Notes: generated by a model from the letters alone, not told the origin. A DNA stretch of 64,000 nucleotides from Trifolium pratense (GCF_020283565.1 NC_060060.1:30504001-30568000), one strand, 5' to 3'; numbered from the stretch's first letter, positions 23,251 to 34,373 are shown. Translations and numbers: made by a program.

Positions 23251-24363
23251 TCAATCAAGTGGCTCTCCAAGGGCAAATTTCACCTTTAAGGCATTGCCCC
23301 TTCTTAATTTTCTAACCATGTGGTTGACATTATTCTTTCTTTTTCTATGTGGTGGATGAGCTTCAAAGTAAAGCGAAATTTTTATCTTGACTATATCCAC
23401 CATTATGCTAGGATCCTGCAAAATAGGAAATTTTTCCAAAGAATCCTGCATTCTTAAATCACTGAAACTGTTATGAATAACCACATTGTCAAAATAGGAA
23501 GAAATAAAATGAGAGAAATTTTCAACAGAATTTAAAGCTTTTAAAACATCATCTTCCTTACCACACCGTAAATTTACCTTTCCCTTGTGAACCTCAATTA
23601 CAACATCACCAATTGTTAATATAGTTTGACCCAAAATGATTGGTGATTCTTTAATTTCTTCCATATTGAGAACCACAAGGTCTTGTTCTTCATCATTGCT
23701 CTCTTCAGTAAGAGCTTCTTCATTTTCTATGGACACTTGCTCCTCATGCTTCAATTCTTCACTTAAGTCTACACCACTAACGAGAGTGACATTTTCGTAT
23801 TCTTCCTCTTGCTTGGGCTCAACATGTGTGAATATTGCGTCTTGAGGTTTTTGAGATAACAAGGTAAGGATACTTGAGATATGGCCTTCCAAGATTCCAA
23901 ATTTGCCTTCCAAGGTTCTAAATTTTTCATTTGTCTGCTCCATAAACTTGACCAAAACATCATTGGCTTCCGGTTGTTTTTCATTTTGAGATAACTCAGT
24001 AAAAGTGTTTTGGTTCAAGGTTGTAAGTGTCTCATTGATATATGGTTCTTCCGCTTGTTCTGGACACCGACATCTCAAGCAAGGCGGTATGTAGTTAATG
24101 TCCCTCTTGAAAGGGTAAGTATGGTTTTGCTCCCCATTATGAATAAGCTCATAATCATCCCAAAGATTTCTTGTTGGACATTCTTCACTTTCATGCCCCA
24201 CCAAGCCACAACATTCACAAAGAGGAGGCGTCAATAGCTCTAATTGCCTTTTGAGAGCTTCCAATTTAGCTTCAATGATATATTCTCCCATAGTTTTTCT
24301 TTTAGGTGTGGTTCTTTGTTGATTACCCATGATGTAATCTCTCATAGTTTTCCTCTCAGCCAT
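23251..24363 (-). CDS. Gag/protease-derived protein of the LTR element
   Basis: A 370-residue frame beginning about 170 bases after the tRNA-Asp primer site. Residues 49-62 form a CX2CX4HX4C zinc knuckle (C49, C52, H57, C62), typical of Gag nucleocapsid. A central acidic, Glu-rich part follows. Around residues 240-275 the segment PIILGQTILTIGDVVIEV...KVNLRCG resembles the C-terminal part of the aspartic protease region of plant Ty3 polyproteins, without a visible catalytic DTG. There is no capsid-like N-terminal domain and nothing after the protease remnant. The intact frame in a young element may mean that the protein has a packaging role, but it may equally be a passive remnant. Confidence 0.7.
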   Translation of the reverse strand: MAERKTMRDYIMGNQQRTTPKRKTMGEYIIEAKLEALKRQLELLTPPLCECCGLVGHESEECPTRNLWDDYELIHNGEQNHTYPFKRDINYIPPCLRCRCPEQAEEPYINETLTTLNQNTFTELSQNEKQPEANDVLVKFMEQTNEKFRTLEGKFGILEGHISSILTLLSQKPQDAIFTHVEPKQEEEYENVTLVSGVDLSEELKHEEQVSIENEEALTEESNDEEQDLVVLNMEEIKESPIILGQTILTIGDVVIEVHKGKVNLRCGKEDDVLKALNSVENFSHFISSYFDNVVIHNSFSDLRMQDSLEKFPILQDPSIMVDIVKIKISLYFEAHPPHRKRKNNVNHMVRKLRRGNALKVKFALGEPLD

Positions 24364-24533
24364 GACTATTCTTTTTCTGTAAAAGAGAATCAGCTACAAA
24401 CAGGCTCTTTGAGAGCGGTGAGTACACACAAGTGATATTAACAATGGAAAATAAAACAAGACAAACTTGACAAAAACTGTACAATGTCTAAATTAATAAA
24501 AAAAATCTTTTTCGTCTAATATTGTTAAATTAA

Positions 24534-24551
24534 TCCCCGGCAACGGCGCCA
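24534..24551 (-). other. Primer binding site (tRNA-Asp)
   Basis: TGGCGCCGTTGCCGGGGA on the minus strand matches the complement of the 3' end of plant tRNA-Asp. Six bases (AAGTTT) separate it from the LTR end. Confidence 0.9.
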
Positions 24552-24557
24552 AAAACT

Positions 24558-25885
24558 TGTTGCGTTAAAAACACACTTAGAGCAAGTGTACTCTAGCGCA
24601 GAAGTAGTATAAAAGATTATCGTATCCACAGGGATTAATTAACAATTACCAAACTAGTTAAGATTATTTATTATTTAGACTAATCGATGATTTCATTGTT
24701 TATAGTAGCTAAATAAGTAAATAGAAAGTAATAACGAATAAGAACAAAAGTGAAAGTTGTGATTCAAAATAGAGAGGTCTAGGGTCATGGTTTCACTCAC
24801 AATCATTGATTCCCTATGTCTAGTTCCACTTGAATTCCATTATTTTAACTCAATTACTAATCCCTTTACTAAAACTATTAATCCGTTTGGTCATTCGTGA
24901 TTAATATTCTTTTTCCTAAATTAACCCCCTGTTTGGTCATGCAAAGAGTTTAAATTCAAGAAAAGCATAAAGTGCAAAAAGGTTGAATGATTAGAAGACT
25001 AAGATTAAGGTTTGGTCATGCAATAATCTAAGTCTCATTTATCCTATAGGTCCACCAATTAACTGCAGTACGGTCGCTGATCAATCAATTGATTATAAAC
25101 ATTCACAGGTTGATCATTCCTAATCATGTGATAAAATCAATAGGATAAAATTAATTGAACTAAAAATAGAAATCCAAACAAGAAACTAGAACATAAAACT
25201 AAGACATAGTATAAGGAATTTCAATTACAAGATCTACCATAAACCCTAGAAGAGTATTTAGCTACATATAATCATGAAGAACACTAAAAGATTCATGAAA
25301 TTAAGAGAAGAGAATAACCCAAAAATGCTTCAATTGTTGTTGGTATTCTCCTCTATGTTCTTCAATCTCTGCCTCTCCAAAACTGTCTTCTATGTACAAA
25401 AGTGATTTTTTAATTGAAACCAAGAAGCTCTATTTATAGCTTCAGTTGCCGACTCTGTTCTTTGTTGATACAGGTCTCCAATTTCCTCATGCATTAAGTT
25501 TCTTTCTCCTTTAATCTTCACCGCCATAGACCACTTGTTCTTGAGCTGTCAGACCTTTTTAATTTGCAATCCCCTCTGGCTGATGTTGCCGCCTCAGTAA
25601 CTTAATGTTAGCTTATTTCCTTCCAACTTGCATAACCTCCCTTTCATATAAATTGGGCCAGCGTGAGGTATTTTAATTGGGCCATTCATATCTACACAAA
25701 TAACATAATAATATTAAGTAATATATATTTAAGTGATTAATATTAATAATTAGTAATATATATAATAATAATAGTTAGTAATAATAAATACTTAAGTGAA
25801 GCTAGTAATTTATATAATAATAAGTAATTATTTTAAAATACCACAAAAAGTATCTACATATAATACACTAAATTAGAGTTTATCA
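24558..25885 (-). repeat. 5' LTR of the first Ty3-type element
   Basis: 1328 bases, with no difference from the partner LTR noticed on visual comparison. Confidence 0.92.
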
Positions 25886-26061
25886 GTCAGATTCAAAATA
25901 GAGTGAACATATGTTTTTTATGTGAAGATGCTTATTTATAGATGACTAAGTTGTTGAGTGCGTTGAAGGATATTCGACACAATTTGTAAATTCTCATCTG
26001 ATCTTGATGATCACATGGTGATGATGTGCTGAGCGGATTTGCTTGGGTGTTTTGATAATGC

Positions 26062-26250
26062 AGCCTTTTAGGATGATTCTTCTTTTTCACCCCCCAAGTT
26101 TTTCTTTTCATGCAAAACATGTAGAAAATTTCAGAAAATGTTTTTCAAAGTTTTTTTCAGTGTAAATTTTAAAATTTGGAAAAGGTTTTCTGAAATTTGA
26201 TGCACGAAAAGAGAAATCTAAGGGTGAAAAGAGAAATCATCGCCCTTTAG
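26062..26250. mobile_element. MITE-like inverted-repeat insert in unit E
   Basis: A segment of about 190 bases whose arms are complementary: GATGATTCTTCTTTTTCACC at 26072 pairs with GGTGAAAAGAGAAATCATC near 26223-26241, and CTTTTCATGCA pairs with TGCACGAAAAG. Unit B lacks it. The superfamily is not assigned and the exact ends are uncertain. Confidence 0.55.
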
Positions 26251-26812
26251 CATACATATTCGTTATAGAGTCCATTGAAAGATTTGAACTTGAACGCGGT
26301 ACGAAACACCGTCAATTATTATAAAATAAAAGGAAAAAATTAAATGAATAATTAATTAGAAGGCCGATTTAAGATGAAATCAATTAAAAAAATAGGCTTA
26401 TAAAAAAAGTAGAAAAATAGAACCAATTAATTAATGTGAAAAGTCATTGAGCAGATTGCAAATAATCAGACTTTTGTACTGTTAGAATCAAGTATACAAA
26501 ATAAGAAAATAACAAAGTGACGGCTAGGGTTTCATAGAATTACATTACAATATACAATGAGTTGTCTTATGAATATATAAAAAACATAAATAAACTAAAT
26601 TACTATTATGCCCAAAGCCCAATTACAACCAAAAGCACATTACATTATTAAATCACTAATATATTATCTTAACATAGAGAAGAACCAGAATACCAAACAT
26701 CAAATCAAATCAATCTAAACCAACATAGAGAAGAACCAGAATACCAAATATAAGAATCGGTCAATAGAAAGAGAAGCAACCAAAATAGAAGAACAGATGG
26801 AGGGGAGCAATC

Positions 26813-28045
26813 TGATGGATAATTTTCGCAAGTGAACGAATTACCACGTAGTAATAAAAATATCGATCCACAGGGATTGTGTGATTAAACTAGTCGAATA
26901 GTGCTCATAGACATTATGCAAGAAATACACATAAATTGGGGGTATGTTGAGTGATGATTTGCTAGAAAACGTGCTTTGATATAATGGAAAAGCGAGGTAG
27001 AATCATCGGAATCGCCTAGTCTATAGCTAAACCACATACAATCTACTATATCATAGGAATCTACTCAAGTGTTAACAACTAGATCGACAAATTAGTGAAT
27101 CGCAATCTCTTGTCAAAATCCACTCTATTCGTTGTCGATACTCCCCCGATCTCTCGGGCGGAAGCTACCTACAACGAATGATATTAACGCGCGTCAATCG
27201 TTCGCTACACTCTATGCCTCAATATCTCGACCGGAGACACTCGAGTGCTCAATGCAATTCAGTTCAGAAATTAAATCAATACTCTCGCACGTGACTTAAC
27301 TCGAAATCATTACAACACTAATGAAGGATTATAAAGCATTAAACATCGAATTGCATTAAATCAACCCTATGAAAAGAGTAGATTCTTACACATATAGCAG
27401 ATTACAACTGATCTATCTACATCCTAGACTATCCTAGATCCTACCTCCAAAGAGCTTAGCTCCTCATCTCCCTTTGTTCGCGTCCGAGCTTCAATGTCAT
27501 GGCTTGTGAATCCATGCTATCGATGTGCTTGGAGCTATCCTCTGGAGTCTTGAATCCCAATCTTGAAGTTCCAAACCCAGAATGTAGATCCAATTTGCAG
27601 AATTTTCCAACCCGAAAACAGAATTATGCAGAAACTATATATACAGAAGGCAACCACGCCGCGCGCCAGATCTATCACGCCGCGCGTGGTTGCAAATCCA
27701 TCAACTACGCCGCGCGTGGTAACAGAATCACGCGGCGCGTGATCAAGTCAGAGAGCAATCTTCTTCTTCAACAAGGCTTCACGTCGCGCGTGGTAAGGCA
27801 TCACGCCGCGCGTGATCAGAGTGAAAATCTTGGCTCCCTGTGAGCTCCATCACGCGGCGCGTGATGGGCTACGCCCCCAGCGTAGTGAAAATCCTCCATT
27901 TCCTGCAATTTTTCCTGTTTTCTTGCAAAACAAGTAATCAAGCTTATGGTTAGATTTCTCTTATATTTATTGCTAAAAACCTACTAAAATGCATCTAATG
28001 TTGCTAAAATAGGCATGGATTAGAGAGTGTGACGATTCGTCATCA
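26813..28045 (-). repeat. 3' LTR of the second Ty3-type element
   Basis: 1233 bases. At about 27655-27890 it contains a cluster of CpG-rich near-palindromes of the form CACGCCGCGCGTG, unusual in this AT-rich neighbourhood. Confidence 0.92.
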
Positions 28046-29461
28046 CAACCCCAAACTTAAACTTTTCCTTGTCCTCAAGGAAACAACTTTTACCTCAAGT
28101 TTTTGTGTCAAGACCTTGGCATTTTCCTTAAATTCACTCGAATCATACATACGTGAGAATCACCTGATGATCAATGATCCACCTGCAAACAATGCTCAAT
28201 TGCACAATCGTTCCCGCAAGACATTTTCAAGTAGTTCACACTTTCCGACCACGGCTCTATGATTCCATCACACTACTCACATGCACTCTTCAGTTTGGGT
28301 AATTCACTCAAATCAACACATCAATGCAAGTCAACAATAATTTTGCAAGTAGTCTAAGAATTCATTCGGTTCACCTTGTGCACACACATTAGAGGTCTTT
28401 TAGGGTTATAACGTGGCTTGGCTAGGGTGGATGGTGATATTTTGGGATAAGTAGTAGAAAAACTTGGAGTTAGATCCCCCTATTAGTCAAAGAACATTTT
28501 CATACACCAAACCCCTTTTGAAATATAGTGACTAGAGAACTTTTTTCACATCATCAAACAAAGTTTTGCAATTCTTTAGAATTCAAGGCTATCACTTCTT
28601 TTCTATATTTTTTTTTTTTTTTTTTTTGATTTTCTTTCTTATCTCTTCTTCTTTGCCTTGCAACTTTTGAAATTTTTTTGAAAAATCATTCAATCAAAAC
28701 TTTTATAAGTTCTCTAGTACCCTCACCCCAAACTTTATTTGTTGCTAATTCCAAAGAGCAACCCCAAACTTAGTGGTGAGCAATGCGCATCAACCACTAA
28801 TTAGGTGCCTAACCTCCAAGAAAGTCATTCCTTTTTTGTTCATCAAAAATTTCTTAAGGTTATGCAAAAATAACATATTCTTTTCCAGCTCAAATTGGTT
28901 AAGCAAAGGATAATTATAAGTAAGGGTGGATAGAAAGGCTCAAAGGTACCAAGGAACATGCCTCGTGTGTGCTACAAAAGTACCAATCAAATAAAAAGAC
29001 GACAAGCAAAATCGAGAGACAATACATGAGTGGATATCACACATAGAAGGAAAAGGAGTGTTTGGCTCAATACCTCTCGGTTGGGTCGAATCAAAGAACC
29101 GGTCAAAAAGTGTGCGTTCCCTTCCTTTGCCTCTTGTTCACATGAGTGCAACAAGCTATTGCACTGCAGGTTTCACAAATCACACACGGAGAAAATCATG
29201 CAATTGATACTCAAGTAACTAGAAGGAACATGCCAAAGTATTGAAACAAACTCTAGAAGTAAAAACCATTCCACAATTATACAAAAGAAGATTCAAATTC
29301 AGAGTTAAAAGTATCTTCATCCAGCAAATTCAAAGAGAACATCAAACAATTATTCATAAAGTAGCATAAGAGTGAAAGGGAAGAAAGGACCGTAAACTCA
29401 TGGGTTGCCTCCCATGAAGCGCTTCTTTCTCGTCATTAGCTTGACGCTTCATCATCACAAG
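28046..29461 (-). other. 3' internal region of the second Ty3-type element
   Basis: Non-coding. On the minus strand, immediately after the gag-like frame, a block with AAGCGCTTCATGGGAGGCAA corresponds to the conserved post-pol block also present in the first element. A poly-T run lies at 28607-28627. Confidence 0.6.
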
Positions 29462-31018
29462 TTAGGGAGGATACTTCAACTTTGATTCAACCCGGCTCCT
29501 CTTGTTCTCTTCATTCCAAGGAGCAATATTAATATCAAATAGTAATGATTTCACGCTTCCTGAATCACTCTTGAGACCTTCCCATTTGGCCTTCAAATTG
29601 GTTCTTTCCTTCTTACTAGACCGTGATGGAGATTTCTTAGAACCTTTCTTCACCGAAGCTTTCAATGTTGAAGTGGAAGACTTTTGAGGATTAACAACCG
29701 GATTGGGCTCTTCTTCTTTGCCCACCTTGTACAAACAATAGATAGGAACCACACCATCCAAGTCCCATCCTAGGTCGTCATTCACTTTCTCCGCTTCTTT
29801 TAACAAGTCATTCTCTTCTAGTGGAGTGAGCAAATCACTTATGATCATGGGTTTCCTAGAGTCGCCACCCAAAAACACATACTTCCATTTAGGGGGAAGT
29901 TCTTTTAATTCCGGTGGCTTTTTTATCGCCTTCGGCTCTTCCTCCTCTTCTAGGGGGTTATCCAAGTTTTGAAGAAAAATTTCAATCTCATGCTCCCACT
30001 CTTCTTCTTTATCATCTTTTACCACTTCCTCTAGCACTTCCACTTTGAAACATTCGGATACCACTCCACAAACTTCAAGGTCTTGGTTCTGGACCCTCTT
30101 CATCCTAGGATAAGGCATTCTAGCATATGGTGAAGGAACTTGAAACTTGGGGTCCTTCACAAGAGGTTTCTTGCCTTTCTTGGCACTAGACTCATTCTCC
30201 TCTCTCTTTTCAACTTCACCCTCATAAGCTTTTTCTTCCTTATTTTTTTCTTCTTTCTTATTTTCTTTTCTCTCTTCAACTACACCATCCCTCATCTTTT
30301 CAACTACACCATTTTTACTCTCATCCTTCTTAGGATTCTCCACTACTTCCGGTGATGAAACTTCTATATTCCTCAAATTAATGGAATTACAACTTTCGTT
30401 ACGAGGATCCGGGGTGTTTCCACAAAAACCACTTTGAGTTTGTAGAGAAGAGACTTGCCTTGCTAGTTGACCAATTTGATTTTCGAGATTTTTGATGGAG
30501 GCTTCATGACGTTCGCTTGACACTTCTTGGTTTGCCTTCATCACCTCAAAATTGCCTTGAGTCATCTTCATGGCTAAGATAAGAGTATCTTCAAAAGATT
30601 CAAGGTGATCTTCATAATGTTGATCTTGAGGAAATGCTTGATTTGGATTAGCTCCATAAGAACAATTCATGTGATTCTTCACTCCAAGATTGTAAGTGTT
30701 GAAATGAGGATTATTTTGAAAGGTTGCTTGCACCATACATTGAGCTTCTAGTTGTTTGGTAATGATTTGTAGAAAGACATTATTGAACTTGCAACTAGTT
30801 AAAAGTGCCTCTTGATTGTATGATTCAAACATATCTTCCTTCCGCTTTACGATTTGCTCGTGCTGCTTTCTCAATTTCAGAATCGAAATAAAGCTCAATT
30901 GGACCTGTTCTCCGCATGCACAAGGAAACACACAAGTAGAACGCTCCGGGAGAAAAATATAAAACAGAAAAATAAGGAAAACACAGAAAATATGAACACT
31001 ATCGCCTTGTCGAATCAA
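29462..31018 (-). CDS. Fused Gag-Pol remnant of the second Ty3-type element
   Basis: A 518-codon open frame. The first ATG lies only seven bases from the primer site and the first 40 residues are hydrophobic leader-like sequence, so translation probably begins later, for example at Met63 (MFESYNQEALL). Around residues 175-215 SIKNLENQIGQLARQVSSLQ and following residues match the C-terminal Gag region of Athila-type elements (NLE.QIGQLA). A Lys/Glu-rich segment follows. Around residues 370-410 PELKELPPKWKYVFLGG...PMIISDLLTP matches the linker that precedes reverse transcriptase in Ty3 polyproteins. The protease between these and everything after the linker are absent, so an internal deletion fused Gag to the pre-RT linker in frame. 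Confidence 0.72.
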   Translation of the reverse strand: MIRQGDSVHIFCVFLIFLFYIFLPERSTCVFPCACGEQVQLSFISILKLRKQHEQIVKRKEDMFESYNQEALLTSCKFNNVFLQIITKQLEAQCMVQATFQNNPHFNTYNLGVKNHMNCSYGANPNQAFPQDQHYEDHLESFEDTLILAMKMTQGNFEVMKANQEVSSERHEASIKNLENQIGQLARQVSSLQTQSGFCGNTPDPRNESCNSINLRNIEVSSPEVVENPKKDESKNGVVEKMRDGVVEERKENKKEEKNKEEKAYEGEVEKREENESSAKKGKKPLVKDPKFQVPSPYARMPYPRMKRVQNQDLEVCGVVSECFKVEVLEEVVKDDKEEEWEHEIEIFLQNLDNPLEEEEEPKAIKKPPELKELPPKWKYVFLGGDSRKPMIISDLLTPLEENDLLKEAEKVNDDLGWDLDGVVPIYCLYKVGKEEEPNPVVNPQKSSTSTLKASVKKGSKKSPSRSSKKERTNLKAKWEGLKSDSGSVKSLLFDINIAPWNEENKRSRVESKLKYPP

Positions 31019-31024
31019 TCACAA

Positions 31025-31042
31025 TCCCCGGCAACGGCGCCA
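31025..31042 (-). other. Primer binding site (tRNA-Asp)
   Basis: The same 18 bases as in the first element, at the same distance from its LTR, showing shared ancestry. Confidence 0.9.
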
Positions 31043-31048
31043 AAAACT

Positions 31049-32283
31049 TGATGGATAATTTTCGCAAGTGAACGAATTACCACGTAGTAATAAAAATATC
31101 GATCCACAGGGATTGTGTGATTAAACTAGTCGAATAGTGCTCATAGACATTATGCAAGAAATACACATAAATTGGGGGTATGTTGAGTGATGATTTGCTA
31201 GAAAACGTGCTTTGATATAATGGAAAAGCGAGGTAGAATCATCGGAATCGCCTAGTCTATAGCTAAACCACATACAATCTACTATATCATAGGAATCTAC
31301 TCAAGTGTTAACAACTAGATCGACAAATTAGTGAATCGCAATCTCTTGTCAAAATCCACTCTATTCGTTGTCGATACTCCCCCGATCTCTCGGGCGGAAG
31401 CTACCTACAACGAATGATATTAACGCGCGTCAATCGTTCGCTACACTCTATGCCTCAATCTCTCGACCGGAGACACTCGAGTGCTCAATGCAATTCAGTT
31501 CAGAAATTAAATCAATACTCTCGCACGTGACTTAACTCGAAATCATTACAACACTAATGAAAGATTATAAAGCATTAAACATCGAATTGCATTAAATCAA
31601 CACTATGAAAAGAGTAGATTCTTACACATATAGCAGATTACAACTGATCTATCTACATCCTAGACTATCCTAGATCCTACCTCCAAAGAGCTTAGCTCCT
31701 CATCTCCCTTTGTTCGCGTCCGAGCTTCAATGTCATGGCTTGTGAATCCATGCTATCGATGTGCTTGGAGCTATCCTCTGGAGTCTTAAATCCCAATCTT
31801 GAAGTTCCAAACCCAGAATGTAGATTCAATTTGCAGAATTTTCCAACCCGAAAACAGAATTATGCAGAAACTATATATACAGAAGGCAACCACGCCGCGC
31901 GCCAGATCTATCACGCCGCGCGTGGTTGCAAATCCATCAACTACGCCGCGCGTGGTAACAGAATCACGCGGCGCGTGATCAAGTCAGAGAGCAATCTTCT
32001 TCTTCAACAAGGCTTCACGCCGCGCGTGGTAAGGCATCACGCCGCGCGTGATCAGAGTGAAAATCTTGGCTCCCTGTGAGCTCCATCACGCGGCGCGTGA
32101 TGGGCTATACGCCCCCAGCGTAGTGAAAATCCTCCATTTCCTGCAATTTTTCCTGTTTTCTTGCAAAACAAGTAATCAAGCTTATGGTTAGATTTCTCTT
32201 ATATTTATTGCTAAAAACCTACTAAAATGCATCTAATGTTGCTAAAATAGGCATGGATTAGAGAGTGTGACGATTCGTCATCA
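31049..32283 (-). repeat. 5' LTR of the second Ty3-type element
   Basis: 1235 bases, with six substitutions and one 2-base insertion relative to the partner. Confidence 0.92.
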
Positions 32284-33325
32284 CAATCCAACAGAAAAAT
32301 TGACAGAACTAAGTGCAATGCAATCAATTAGAAGAGAGAAGTGCAATCAAACAAAATAACTAATAAGGAGAAACCAATAGGGAGATAAGTTCAATCAAAC
32401 AGAACCAATAGAGAGAAACAAATCAAACTGAGAAACCAATAAGGAGGGAAGCAATCAGACAGAAAAAGTCAATAAGAGAGAAACAATCAAACATAGAAGA
32501 ATCAAAAAGGGAAGAGAAACAATCAAACAAGAGAGACCAACATACAGACAAAGAGAGGATCAACCAAAGAAGAGACAATCAAAGAGAAGAATTGAGACAA
32601 AAAATTCAAATTTATCTTCGATGAGAACTTTTCACAAACACATTGTGAGCACCATTTTAACTCACCAAATTAACCAATTCAAACAAATCCAAACACAACC
32701 TTGAACCGAAAGAAACCACAACACGAGAGAAACAAAAAATCCACTTGACTATGGATTTATCCAAAACTCACAAACAAACATAATCCACAAGACATGTTGG
32801 TAGTAATCAAATACCTCCACCCATGTTATACTTTTCCCACCAAACCTGCTTGTTGATTCAAGTGCAAAGAAAGTTTCTATGCCCATGGAATAACAAAAAC
32901 AAAACAATACGGCAAAAATCAAAACCACAAAGCAAGATGCACCTTTACGTCTAATAACAATATCGCAACTCGCAAGAACGAAGAGGCAACATTTGTATCC
33001 ACACCAACATTGCAGAAGAAACCCAACTTACAAATTAAATAAAACCAATCATCAGAACTTAAACCAAACACATTCCCAAACTATTTTGGGAATTCGAGAG
33101 CGGAAGCGATTAATGATTCAAGGCGGATCGAACCATGCTCTTGATGCCATGTTAGGTTCAGAGATACAAAATAGAGAAGTGAACAATGGAGGCTAGGGTC
33201 AGAAACATCACAATTGCATTACTTAATAAAATAGAGTTACAAGAGATTATATAGTAAAACCTAGTGGACCATAAACCTAATAGGCCCAATAGCATAAGCC
33301 CAATATTTTATTATCTAACATGTAC

Positions 33326-34363
33326 ATCTTCAATTGGCGAAATACGCAATTGTAAAGCTAAGTTATTTTTCTTCAATTGTGTATGTGTGCCATGTAATTG
33401 TACAACTTTTTGTTTAAAATTATTAAAATTTCTCCTGAAAAGACTTATTAAAAATTATTCAATTAAGCTTTATGAATTGTGGTTGTGTATACCGGTACTA
33501 GTAGTGGTAATTTAGGTTTGAGTTAGTTTTGAGAGGCTTAAGTCTATATTTAGATATATAAATAATTGAACAAAAAATCTGATAAAAAGATCATATAATA
33601 CTTTAATCACAATTAAATTATTTTAAAACACATTTTATAGTGTGTTCTTAATATATAAAAAAAAAAAAAAGTAAGTTTTCCCTCCTCTCCAAAATCAATT
33701 CCCAAAATAAAGTAAGTTTTCTTCTATTTTTTTTTTTGGGTGTTTTTCACATGTTCTCTCCACACATGAGGTAATCATGGTCGATTAAATTGGTTCTCTT
33801 TGTTTAAAAAGTTTTAAGTTGGTATCTTATATTACTAATAACATCATAAATTCATCATTTCCGTCAAATTTTTAGTTAATTCCATCTATAACTTCCACGT
33901 AACGTCCCCTTAAGTTATCACGTACGTGACTCTATGAGCTACATGAATGTCTTAAACATAAGTTTGACTAAAAATAACTAGTTTATTGTAACAGCATTGA
34001 TAAGGCAAAGGAATAACTCAAAACTTTTTTAATATAGAGGACCAAATTAAAAATTTAAATAAATAAATGTAAAGAACCAAACATACACTAGTACAAAACA
34101 TTAGAAAGCTTACTTCTTTCTTTAGACTCAACCTCATAGGTAGATTCTAGTGCTTATATAACTTTTCCATTAATCATCTCATTGTTGATTACCAAACACA
34201 TTGCAAATCCACACAAGTAAACTCCTATTCTACTATACTTCAAACCATTCAAAAAATTGGATGTCCAACTTTTGGGTCTCCATTGTGTTTATACTATCCA
34301 ACCACCATCACCAAATGAAGGTTAATTAGCTAAACCAACGTGGAAAAAACTCAACAATGATAT
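33326..34363. other. Intergenic DNA upstream of the proline-rich gene
   Basis: No gene, RNA or recognisable repeat was found. Confidence 0.5.
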
Positions 34364-34373
34364 CTATAAAAGA
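34364..34373 (+). promoter_or_regulatory. TATA box of the 34.46-kb gene
   Basis: CTATAAAAGA lies about 90 bases upstream of the start codon. The RY motif of the array genes is not seen here. Confidence 0.6.

Larger units (their letters stand above)
20312..25885 (-). mobile_element. Young non-autonomous Ty3-type LTR retrotransposon
   Basis: Two 1328-base LTRs (20312-21639 and 24558-25885) that I could not tell apart by eye, TG...CA ends, and a 5-base target duplication GTCAG (20307-20311 and 25886-25890). On the minus strand the 5' LTR is followed after six bases by TGGCGCCGTTGCCGGGGA (24551-24534), complementary to tRNA-Asp. A G-rich polypurine tract (21640-21650 as its complement) and a CTTGAGGACAAG-type hairpin (21658-21677) precede the 3' LTR, as in Athila/Tat-lineage elements. 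The interior of about 2.9 kb carries one gag/protease-derived frame but no reverse transcriptase, RNase H or integrase, so it must be mobilised in trans. Confidence 0.92.
19930..26474. repeat. Unit E: diverged, gene-less array copy interrupted by an LTR element
   Basis: Host sequence at 19930-20311 aligns with unit A/C (about 4900-5400) and continues after the LTR element at 25886-26474, which aligns with unit B (about 8770-9120). The divergence is clearly greater than between the dimers. No secreted-protein gene remains. It has the empty site for the CACTA element, so it split off before that insertion or lost it precisely. Confidence 0.7.
26813..32283 (-). mobile_element. Second non-autonomous Ty3 (Athila/Tat-like) LTR element
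   Basis: LTRs 26813-28045 (1233 bases) and 31049-32283 (1235 bases) have TG...CA ends and a target duplication CAATC (26808-26812 and 32284-32288). I counted six substitutions and one 2-base indel between them, so the insertion is recent. The primer site 31042-31025 on the minus strand is the tRNA-Asp type with the same six-base spacer as the other element. A CCTTGAGGACAAGG hairpin (28064-28083) and a polypurine tract precede the 3' LTR. One fused gag/pol-derived frame is present; protease, reverse transcriptase core and integrase are missing. Confidence 0.92.
26480..33320 (-). mobile_element. Old short LTR element (TRIM-like) split by a Ty3-type element
   Basis: LTR-like ends lie at 26480-26674 (195 bases) and 33150-33320 (171 bases); both start TGTTAG and end TAACA and share the GGCTAGGGT and AAGCCCAAT blocks. 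A 5-base target duplication TGTAC flanks the whole (26475-26479 and 33321-33325). On the minus strand TGGCATCAAGAGC (33149-33137) abuts the 5' LTR and resembles the TGGTATCAGAGC iMet primer site. Removing the nested element leaves an interior of about 1 kb made of degenerate AGAGAAAC/CAATCAAAC-type repeats, with no coding capacity. The LTRs are strongly diverged, so the insertion is old. Confidence 0.62.

Noticed and set aside
24534..24551. tRNA-Asp-like sequence considered as a tRNA gene (also 31025-31042)
   Set aside because: Only the 3' 18 bases are present, next to an LTR end; it is a primer binding site.
27499..27843. 114-codon frame inside the LTR (again at 31735-32079) with repeated HAARG-like residues
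   Set aside because: It is generated by the CpG-rich palindromes of the LTR and overlaps no known gag or accessory protein. Its presence in both LTRs follows from LTR identity.
27655..27890. Regularly spaced palindromes considered as a CRISPR-like array
   Set aside because: Spacing is irregular, the repeats occur in both orientations, and the locus is an LTR in a plant nuclear genome.
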